Assembly (NCBI GenBank): GCA_024638905.1
Contig: JAHEJH010000167.1
Location: forward strand, 1 to 6,339
Source: Luminiphilus sp.
GTDB taxonomy: Bacteria > Pseudomonadota > Gammaproteobacteria > Pseudomonadales > Halieaceae
Direction: 5' to 3'
Length of the DNA: 6,339 nt
Below, piece after piece: positions 1 through 4,809 of the stretch; the first letter of the stretch is position 1; every line of letters begins with the position of its first letter. The position numbers were made by a program, and so were the translations under genes. Below the pieces are notes generated by a model. The model ran no database searches, was not told where the DNA came from, and saw only the letters and a list, made by a program, of their open reading frames with translations.

Positions 1-817
1 GCACGTCAATTGATTGCCCTCGTGCATGCAATCTTCCACACAGCGCCGAGACCTCGGCGAGCAAACTCAAATCGGCGAGTTCGACGTGATCTGCCTCTCT
101 GCCAGTCTCTGCTTTCAATGCTTGCTGCATGGCTACTGCTTTGGCGGGGTCGCGGATGACCACGGTGAGTGCTGCTCCAGCTTCCAGCAGAGATACTGCT
201 GTCGCGAACCCCAGTCCGGCATTGGCGCCAGTCAGGACAACATGCTTGCCGGTCATATCGGCGGTCATGGGCCGCCAAGTGCTCTGCCCTCTGCGATACC
301 CATAGCGAGTGAAGCATGTCAGCGCAGTCGTGAGCCTGCGGTCTCTTTTTTGCGTGTCTCGTGAGGCCTCGGGCGGGGGATTGTCGTCCGTCAGCGCCCT
401 GGCGAGGCCCTTCAGGCTTGCTCGCCCCATTTTTTTGAAGCCGGGTTCCAAGCGGTTTGCCAGCCGCTGTAATCCGGTCCGAAACGTGAACTCTGCGACG
501 TAGTGAATGCGAGTGAGGTCATCCGCGAGGGATTCAAACGTGATGACGTCTTTAACGGTGAACCAGCGCCCACGACCCTCCAGGATCAGGCACTGCCAGG
601 GAGTGAGCTCAGTGATCTCGTAGGCCAGGTTGAGGTGTCCGCGACCCGCCTTGCATCGCACGGAGAACCGAGAGCCCTCGTCGATCGGCCCCGGGGTGAG
701 CTTGCTCGCTTCTACCGCAGTGGCATCCCATTCAACGGTGGTTCTGAAATCGGCGACGTAGCGAAAGCAGCTTGCTACCGATCGTGGTACCTCGATCGTT
801 TCGGTTAGGGTGATCAT
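1..817 (-). CDS. SRPBCC domain fused to DHRS12-like short-chain dehydrogenase/reductase (3' end outside window)
   Basis: Read leftward from ATG at 817, this frame stays open for 272 codons to the window edge. Residues 1-140 look like an SRPBCC/polyketide-cyclase-type ligand-binding fold: an opening strand, VEWDA at 28-32, EGSRF at 47-51, an alternating strand region, TRIHYVAEF at 102-110 and a closing amphipathic helix to about 142. After a polar linker and a short basic segment with RYGYRRG (171-177), a Rossmann domain starts near 190. It has the cofactor motif TGANAGLG (196-203), Arg222 after the second strand (suggesting NADPH) and DLS (249-251). The sequence stops at SIDV, just before the expected NNAG motif, so the catalytic YxxxK lies outside. 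The basic lead-in and TGANAGLG style resemble DHRS12-type SDRs. Role: probably an NADP-dependent oxidoreductase acting on a hydrophobic substrate; the substrate is unknown. An in-frame ATG at 268 could start a bare SDR, but it has no close ribosome site. The site before 817 is also weak. Confidence 0.85.
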   Translation of the reverse strand, partial: MITLTETIEVPRSVASCFRYVADFRTTVEWDATAVEASKLTPGPIDEGSRFSVRCKAGRGHLNLAYEITELTPWQCLILEGRGRWFTVKDVITFESLADDLTRIHYVAEFTFRTGLQRLANRLEPGFKKMGRASLKGLARALTDDNPPPEASRDTQKRDRRLTTALTCFTRYGYRRGQSTWRPMTADMTGKHVVLTGANAGLGFATAVSLLEAGAALTVVIRDPAKAVAMQQALKAETGREADHVELADLSLLAEVSALCGRLHARGQSIDV

Positions 818-842
818 GTGTGCCCACGAGACAGAAAGGTGC

Positions 843-875
843 TTACATTACGCCGGTCGGCGATAGCCAGTTCAC
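843..875 (-). other. possible ten-codon leader ORF upstream of the SRPBCC-SDR gene
   Basis: On the minus strand a GTG at 875 is preceded, seven bases away, by AGAGGA (888-883), the best Shine-Dalgarno-like site in this gap. It opens a frame of ten codons (MNWLSPTGVM) that ends in TAA at 845-843, 25 bases before the ATG at 817. It is out of frame with that gene, so it cannot be an alternative start. It contains the inverted repeat CGCCG-AC-CGGCG (851-862). It may be a leader peptide or chance; no regulatory logic is visible. Confidence 0.2.
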
Positions 876-919
876 GTTAGTTTCCTCTGAAATTAGCGGG
901 AACCGGCGGTGATGATGAG

Positions 920-1246
920 CTATTCCTCTACCCAGACGACCCTTAGGGGCTCGCCAAAATCATCGTAGACAACTTGCCGGCGTCTTTTTGGGGTGCGTCT
1001 ACGTACCACCTTGGTCCGGGCTCGTTTTGCTTCCCGTCGTGCGTCCAGAGCGGCGACTACCTCAGTGAGAGGTGTGCGCTCAGCACGTCGAGTTTCAAAT
1101 AGCGGTGCGGGCGGTGGGGCCTCGTCACGATCGTAAGCGCTGTCGCCAGCCTGAAATTCCTTCACTTTGCCGCCAGACGACAGAAAATCCGCGGTTTGCC
1201 GTTGTAGGCGTTCGCGCAAGTCGGTCTTGGACGGCGGTTTTTTCAT
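920..1246 (-). CDS. small charged protein with SutA-like segment, possible RNA-polymerase-associated regulator
   Basis: This 108-residue protein begins at ATG 1246 with GGAG (1258-1255) eight bases upstream. It has no signal peptide or membrane segment and should be cytoplasmic. Residues 8-31 form a helix running into FLSSGGKVKEF (21-31), which closely resembles the FLSRGGKVQEI segment I recall from SutA, a Pseudomonas protein that binds RNA polymerase in slow-growing cells. A Pro-rich acidic stretch follows (38-50), then a helix (59-76), a strongly basic tract rich in Arg and Lys (68-90) and an aromatic, acidic C-terminus containing YDDFGEP (94-100) and VVWVEE (103-108). The composition suggests a partly disordered protein that contacts nucleic acid or polymerase. 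SutA itself has an acidic N-terminal tail and lacks this basic C-terminus, so this is at best a relative sharing the GGKV segment. It is transcribed away from plsC under its own strong-looking promoter. That it is a gene is fairly sure; the function is inference. Confidence 0.75.
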   Translation of the reverse strand: MKKPPSKTDLRERLQRQTADFLSSGGKVKEFQAGDSAYDRDEAPPPAPLFETRRAERTPLTEVVAALDARREAKRARTKVVRRRTPKRRRQVVYDDFGEPLRVVWVEE

Positions 1247-1267
1247 ACGACGATCTCCGAGGCAAGC

Positions 1268-1296
1268 ATTATAAAGACGGAGCCCTGCCGCACCAA
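1268..1296 (-). promoter_or_regulatory. sigma70-type promoter for the SutA-like gene
   Basis: On the minus strand, TTGGTG (1296-1291) is separated by exactly 17 bases from a perfect TATAAT (1273-1268). Transcription would start near 1261, giving a leader of about 15 bases that contains the GGAG ribosome site before ATG 1246. The perfect -10 box and ideal spacing make this the strongest promoter candidate in the window. Confidence 0.65.
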
Positions 1297-1304
1297 TCTA
1301 TGGG

Positions 1305-1334
1305 CTGACCATGCCCTGCGGTTTCTGGTTTAAT
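1305..1334 (+). promoter_or_regulatory. candidate sigma70 promoter for the plsC operon
   Basis: CTGACC (1305-1310, four of six matches to TTGACA) and TTTAAT (1329-1334, five of six matches to TATAAT) are 18 bases apart. Transcription would begin around 1341 and leave an untranslated leader of roughly 90 bases before plsC. The -35 element lies 8 bases from that of the divergent promoter. No better candidate is visible before ATG 1433, but the -35 match is only moderate. Confidence 0.4.
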
Positions 1335-1357
1335 GCCCTCCCACAGGGTCCGAGGTG

Positions 1358-1397
1358 CCCCGATTTTATGCAAACCCCCCCCCGATTTGACTCCGAT
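1358..1397 (+). repeat. helically spaced CCGAT repeats and a nine-C run in the plsC leader
   Basis: The nine-base word CCCCGATTT occurs at 1358-1366 and again at 1380-1388. Its core CCGAT recurs at 1393-1397. The three CCGAT copies start at 1360, 1382 and 1393, so their offsets are 22 and 11 bases, near whole turns of B-DNA. A run of nine C (1375-1383) runs into the second copy. The repeats lie downstream of the candidate plsC promoter, where a bound regulator or an RNA-level effect could influence expression. Three copies of a five-base word can also arise by chance. Confidence 0.35.
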
Positions 1398-1432
1398 ATG
1401 TCCGAGAACAGGCGGCGCCAGAGGATCGACTG

Positions 1433-2290
1433 ATGGGAATCCTGCGTTCATTGCTGGTGTTTCTCTGGATGGCGGTGACGGTCATTCCTTTCGCGCTGGC
1501 GATCATCCTCATGGCCCCATTTGTGGGGCCCGATGCCAGATGGTGGTATTTGGCCCGACCCTGGCTGAGCGGTGCGGTGGAGGCCGTGCGGTTGGTGGGC
1601 GGGATCCAGTACTCTATCGAGGGTGAGAGCGGCCTGCCTGCAGCGGAGGATAACCAGCGCATCATTCTCTGCCCAAAACACCAGTCGACCTGGGAAACGT
1701 TTTTTTTCGCCAGTCGCATGCCCCATCCTTTAGCCTACGTATTCAAACGCGAATTACTTTACATCCCGTTTTTCGGCTGGGCGATGGCATGCCTCAATAT
1801 GATTCATATTGATCGAAGCGCCAGAGGGGACGCATGGAGTAAAGTTGCTTCGATGGGCGAAATGCTCATGGACCGCGGCAAGTGGGTCATCATGTTTCCT
1901 GAGGGTACACGCTCCGAGCGCGGAACACAGGGGGTTTACAAGAATGGTGCCGCCAGACTTGCCATCGCGACCGGCGCGAGCATCGTGCCGATTGCGGTCG
2001 CGTCAGCGAGATGTTGGCCGCGTAAGAGCTTTACCTTTATACCCGGAACTGTGGCCGTCTCGTTTGGCCCGCCGATCGCGCCGTCCCCGGGCGAAAGTGC
2101 CGCTGACCTAATGGATAAGGTCTCAGACTGGATAGAGAATGAAATGCGCCGTATTGATCCAGAAGCCTATCCCGAATCAGAGCGACCGCCCGATCCGCTT
2201 CGGCAGGAGGCAACGCTCAGTGCGGCACTCGAGGAGCAGGCGGCTGCCGCGCGAGCGGCTCAAGGTGGTCTGCACGATGACAGTGTGTGA
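1433..2290 (+). CDS. plsC: PlsC-family 1-acyl-sn-glycerol-3-phosphate acyltransferase
   Basis: This inner-membrane enzyme should transfer a fatty acyl group to lysophosphatidic acid to make phosphatidic acid, the precursor of membrane phospholipids. The 285-residue product starts at ATG 1433, eight bases after AGAGG (1420-1424). Residues 5-30 form a hydrophobic membrane anchor. Family motif I appears as KHQSTWE with His83 and Glu88, so HX4E rather than the common NHX4D; I recall this form from a proteobacterial PlsC subfamily. Next come FKRELLYIPFFGW (104-116), motif II MIHIDRS (123-129), motif III FPEGTRSERG (155-164) and motif IV IVPIAV (184-189), in the expected order. A Pro- and Glu-rich, then Ala-rich tail (about 240-285) runs past the core domain and looks disordered or helical. 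It is the first gene of the rightward operon, 86 bases before the methyltransferase gene with no terminator between. A paralogue using another acyl acceptor cannot be excluded. Confidence 0.93.
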   Translation: MGILRSLLVFLWMAVTVIPFALAIILMAPFVGPDARWWYLARPWLSGAVEAVRLVGGIQYSIEGESGLPAAEDNQRIILCPKHQSTWETFFFASRMPHPLAYVFKRELLYIPFFGWAMACLNMIHIDRSARGDAWSKVASMGEMLMDRGKWVIMFPEGTRSERGTQGVYKNGAARLAIATGASIVPIAVASARCWPRKSFTFIPGTVAVSFGPPIAPSPGESAADLMDKVSDWIENEMRRIDPEAYPESERPPDPLRQEATLSAALEEQAAAARAAQGGLHDDSV

Positions 2291-2365
2291 AATGAATCGA
2301 CCGAGCGATGAAGCGCGAAAAGAAGTCATTCGATACGGGGCCGGTGTAGACTGCAAGGAGAGAGC

Positions 2366-2370
2366 GGAGG
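2366..2370 (+). promoter_or_regulatory. ribosome binding site that sets the methyltransferase start at 2377
   Basis: GGAGG at 2366-2370 lies six bases before ATG 2377 but only three before the in-frame GTG 2374. The spacing favours ATG 2377, which gives a product beginning MGFYSD. Confidence 0.75.
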
Positions 2371-2376
2371 TCAGTG

Positions 2377-3000
2377 ATGGGATTCTATAGCGATACGATT
2401 GTGCCGAGACTCGTCACCTGCGCCTGCGGCACCAAGCCGATCCTAAAGCAACGGGAGAAAGTGGTGCCGCTGGCTCAAGGCAAGGTGCTGGAGATTGGCA
2501 TGGGAGCGGGGCATAACCTGCCTTACTACGATGGTCAGCGAGTCGACGCAGTGGTTGGCATTGACCCCTGTGCCACCAGTTGGGGAATGGCTCAAAAAAG
2601 GGCATCGCAATTGGGTGTGCCGCTCGAATTCGTGCAGGGCTCGGCGGAGGATATGCCCCTGCCGAGCGAATCATTCGATACGGTGCTGATGACCTTCAGT
2701 CTCTGCACTATTCCCGATGGACATGCGGCGCTCGAAGAAATACGTCGCGTCTTAAAGCCGGAGGGAAGGCTGGTGTTTTGCGAGCACGGCGAGGCGCCTG
2801 ATGAATCCGTCGCCCGATGGCAAGCACGCATCAATCCCATGTGGAGGAGATTATTGGGAGGCTGCAACCTGAATCGGCCAATTGTGAATTGGATCAGTAA
2901 GGCCGGTTTCGGTATTCAGTCACTCGATCAGATGTACCTGCCGGGCACACCACGCATTGCGGGCTTTAACGTCTGGGGCAGCGCTCAGCGAGAGTGCTGA
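2377..3000 (+). CDS. METTL7-like class I SAM-dependent methyltransferase
   Basis: The 207-residue product has the full set of class I methyltransferase motifs. Motif I is LEIGMGAGHN (38-47), which binds SAM. VGIDPC (60-65) carries the acidic residue for the ribose, GSAEDMPL (88-95) follows, then FDTVLMTFSLCTIPD (100-114) and LKPEGRLVFCEH (126-137). The N-terminal CACGTKPILKQREKVV (15-30) and the C-terminal WRRLLGGCNLNRPI (156-169) and FNVWGSA (197-203) are typical of the METTL7 (TMT1) branch of the UbiE/COQ5-like methyltransferases. Animal METTL7 proteins are membrane- or lipid-droplet-associated and methylate small thiols; the bacterial substrate is unknown. There is no signal peptide, so it is cytoplasmic or peripheral at the membrane. 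The stop overlaps the GTG of the next gene by seven bases, so the two are probably translationally coupled. Fold and cofactor are certain; substrate is not. Confidence 0.92.
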   Translation: MGFYSDTIVPRLVTCACGTKPILKQREKVVPLAQGKVLEIGMGAGHNLPYYDGQRVDAVVGIDPCATSWGMAQKRASQLGVPLEFVQGSAEDMPLPSESFDTVLMTFSLCTIPDGHAALEEIRRVLKPEGRLVFCEHGEAPDESVARWQARINPMWRRLLGGCNLNRPIVNWISKAGFGIQSLDQMYLPGTPRIAGFNVWGSAQREC

Positions 3001-3710
3001 GGGCTCTGAAAGACCGATCGGGGGGCGCGGCACTCGGGTTTCCCCTCGGAGCGCTGGTTGTCTGTTTGTTTGGTTGCGCGGGCGAACCGACGTCGATGCC
3101 GACTTCCCATCATGACAGTCCGGTCCCTGATCTGTCGGGTCACTGGGAGGTGGATTATGCGCGCAGCGATAGCGTGCAAACCCAACTCAATGCTTCTTTT
3201 CGGGAGGTTCAGCGAGAGCTCCGGCGCCGACGTCAAGCGGCGGAGCGCGGAGCGAGCTACCAGGGCCCGCCGATGGGGGATTTGGACACGCTGGTAGCGG
3301 TGGCCAAAATGGCTGAGTTGGTCACTGAGCCAGACCTTCTAGAGGTGTATCAGGATGTTCGGCGCGTCCGCATAGAGCGAGAGAACAGTTTTGCCCTGAG
3401 TTGTGAGCTGACGGGGGCGCAATCGGTTCCTAGTCTGCTGGGTGCTGAGCAGTGCTGGTGGGATGGAAACCAACTGCATTTTCGGGTCACTTTGCCTGAT
3501 GGCTTGCTGATCAAACATCGGTTTGTGCGGTCGGCAGATGGTTTGTCTCTGTCGCAGAGGACCGCGCTGACCGCACCCGGTGTTGCAAGGGATATGGAGG
3601 TGGTCAGGATCTTCTCTCGCTACGACCCCACGGAGAGAGGGTACCGTTGCACGGAGACGCTCACGCGCGGCCGGGTTTGTACCACGGAGCAGGCAGCGCC
3701 CTATGAATGA
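2994..3710 (+). CDS. predicted lipoprotein of unknown function, first of a tandem pair
   Basis: The 238-residue product begins at GTG 2994, inside the end of the methyltransferase gene. It is the only usual start before the signal sequence; there is no clear ribosome site, so coupling to the upstream gene is likely. Residues 1-28 form a type II signal peptide: Arg3, Lys6 and Arg8, a hydrophobic core (12-26) and the lipobox LFGC with Cys28. Mature position +2 is Ala, not Asp, so outer-membrane sorting is expected if the usual Lol rule holds. After a short linker, DLSGHWEVDYARSD (46-59) opens a domain. An Arg-rich helix (62-86) follows, then a beta-rich C-terminal half with a basic RRVRIERE (123-130) and WWDGNQLHFRV (155-165). 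Mature Cys137, Cys154, Cys219 and Cys229 could form two disulfides. The SGxWE opening recalls lipocalin-like small-molecule binders, but only weakly. I do not recognise the family. The stop overlaps the next gene by eight bases. Confidence 0.82.
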   Translation: MLRALKDRSGGAALGFPLGALVVCLFGCAGEPTSMPTSHHDSPVPDLSGHWEVDYARSDSVQTQLNASFREVQRELRRRRQAAERGASYQGPPMGDLDTLVAVAKMAELVTEPDLLEVYQDVRRVRIERENSFALSCELTGAQSVPSLLGAEQCWWDGNQLHFRVTLPDGLLIKHRFVRSADGLSLSQRTALTAPGVARDMEVVRIFSRYDPTERGYRCTETLTRGRVCTTEQAAPYE

Positions 3711-4809
3711 CTGGCGAGTCTTGCCCCGGCTGCTCCTGCTGGCCAGCTTTTGTGCATTGGGTAGTTGCGCTAGCTCGCCGAGTGACGTGGCATCTACTGA
3801 GTCGCAGGAAGACTCGACCAGGGTATGGGATACCGTTGAGCCACTAATGATCGCAGCGGCTCCGACGATGCCCCTTCTGGATATCGCCGTTGAATTATTT
3901 GATCCCGGGGTATCTGGTGAGGATCGGTCGCCGGTGGCGGCGGTGAGACGCTTGGAGTCGCAACTTTTGGCGGGCGAGTTGAGAGAGACGTTGGTCCGCA
4001 GCAATCAATGGGGCGTTGTGAGGCTTGTGCCCACGGCCTCTTCTTTGACGCCGGTGTCAATTCGGGCCGCTATTGCGGTGTCTGACGGGCGCGATCTGAT
4101 CCTCGATGTCGTCGTCAAAGATGCGGTGGGCGCTCTGTGGTTTGAATATACGATGGCTTATCGTCAGCAGTCTGCGGCGGATGATGGCTTGGACGGTATC
4201 TTCAACGCTTTGGCTAATCGTCTGCTCACGGTGTGGCAGGACAAAGATCGTGATGAGCAGTACGCGTTGCTTCAAGGCGCCGAAATCGCTTACGCGGAGG
4301 CGCTGGCCCCTGAAGCGTTTTCAGGAATGATCCAGCGCTCAGAGACTGATTGGATGGTCGTTCGGCTTCCGGCCGAAGGTGACCCTATGCTTGCCCGTAT
4401 CGAGCGGATTCGGAATCAGGAGTATCTTTTTTGCGACACCATTGATGAGCAGTACGTTGACATGGTGGACCGTGTGGGACCCACCTATCGGCTCTGGCGG
4501 TCGGCCACGCTGGAGCAGACCGAGTGGCTCGAGCGCTATCAGCGACGCGCAGCGGCTCGCACGGGCACTGCGGGTGACAGTGAGTTCACGCGGATGCAGG
4601 CGGAGTATGCGGCCTATCGGTCATTTCGGATTCAGGAACAGGCACTGTTTGAACTGGCAGAGGCCTTTAACGGCGAGGCGCGCCCCACCGTGATTCGAAC
4701 ACAGGATCAAGTGTTTCGGTTGGAGGGGACCCTTGAGTCACAATACGACACGTGGCGCGATCTGCTGCGCGATATTTACTTGATCGAGACTGGAGGCCAG
4801 ACGCCGTGA
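3703..4809 (+). CDS. predicted lipoprotein of unknown function, second of a tandem pair
   Basis: The start is ATG 3703, overlapping the previous stop by eight bases. It is preferred over an in-frame ATG at 3580 because the signal peptide begins here. Residues 1-22 are a type II signal peptide with Arg5 and Arg9, a Leu-rich core and lipobox LGSC (Cys22); Ala follows, again compatible with outer-membrane sorting. A polar linker (23-45) leads to an alpha/beta region (about 55-175): strand LDIAVELFDPG, helix around ESQLLAGELRETL (85-97), strand WGVVRLVP (103-110) and two long strands around SIRAAIAVSDG (119-129) and WFEYTMAY (146-153). This layout loosely recalls the TolB-N/CsgG/LpoB-like folds of envelope lipoproteins, which is inference. 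The rest (195-365) is mostly helical, with YRLWRS (262-267), EYAAYRSFRIQEQALFELAEAF (301-322) and ESQYDTWRDLLRDIY (345-359). At 368 residues it looks complete. I do not know its function. Its stop overlaps the rlmKL start by four bases. Confidence 0.85.
   Translation: MNDWRVLPRLLLLASFCALGSCASSPSDVASTESQEDSTRVWDTVEPLMIAAAPTMPLLDIAVELFDPGVSGEDRSPVAAVRRLESQLLAGELRETLVRSNQWGVVRLVPTASSLTPVSIRAAIAVSDGRDLILDVVVKDAVGALWFEYTMAYRQQSAADDGLDGIFNALANRLLTVWQDKDRDEQYALLQGAEIAYAEALAPEAFSGMIQRSETDWMVVRLPAEGDPMLARIERIRNQEYLFCDTIDEQYVDMVDRVGPTYRLWRSATLEQTEWLERYQRRAAARTGTAGDSEFTRMQAEYAAYRSFRIQEQALFELAEAFNGEARPTVIRTQDQVFRLEGTLESQYDTWRDLLRDIYLIETGGQTP
4792..4796 (+). promoter_or_regulatory. ribosome binding site for rlmKL (GTG start)
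   Basis: GGAGG at 4792-4796, inside the end of the lipoprotein gene, lies nine bases before GTG 4806. It supports this GTG, whose GTGA overlaps the upstream TGA, as the true start of rlmKL. The N-terminal residues of known RlmL proteins also align with this start. Confidence 0.75.

Noticed and set aside
6..317. Minus-strand open frame 317-6 overlapping the SDR start
   Set aside because: It is out of frame with the SDR motif, is Arg/Ser-rich without domain features, and is a shadow of the fusion gene.
14..808. Plus-strand open frames opposite the SRPBCC-SDR gene (for example 14-364 and 503-808)
   Set aside because: They lack protein-family features and usable ribosome sites, while the minus strand carries a continuous two-domain protein with recognisable motifs.
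851..862. CGCCG-AC-CGGCG as a terminator after the SutA-like gene
   Set aside because: The two-base loop is too tight for a stable hairpin and no T run follows on the minus strand.
1387..1392. TTGACT as a -35 element closer to plsC
   Set aside because: No -10-like sequence lies 16-18 bases downstream; that position is GC-rich.
2291..2376. A promoter or terminator in the gap between plsC and the methyltransferase gene
   Set aside because: I found no hairpin with a T tract and no -35/-10 pair with acceptable spacing; the gap only offers the ribosome site at 2366-2370.
2326..2683. Thirteen-base word TCATTCGATACGG repeated at 2326-2338 and 2671-2683
   Set aside because: One copy is between genes and the other is inside the methyltransferase coding sequence. 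One repeat of this length is not far from chance expectation in a window of this size, and the flanks do not match.
3580..3702. Upstream in-frame extension of the second lipoprotein to ATG 3580
   Set aside because: It would overlap the first lipoprotein gene by about 130 bases in another frame and place an Arg-rich stretch before the clear signal peptide that starts at ATG 3703.
3339..4004. Long minus-strand open frame (221 codons) opposite the two lipoproteins
   Set aside because: Its translation is low-complexity Ser/Arg-rich with no motif or ribosome site, and both plus-strand genes have convincing signal peptides.
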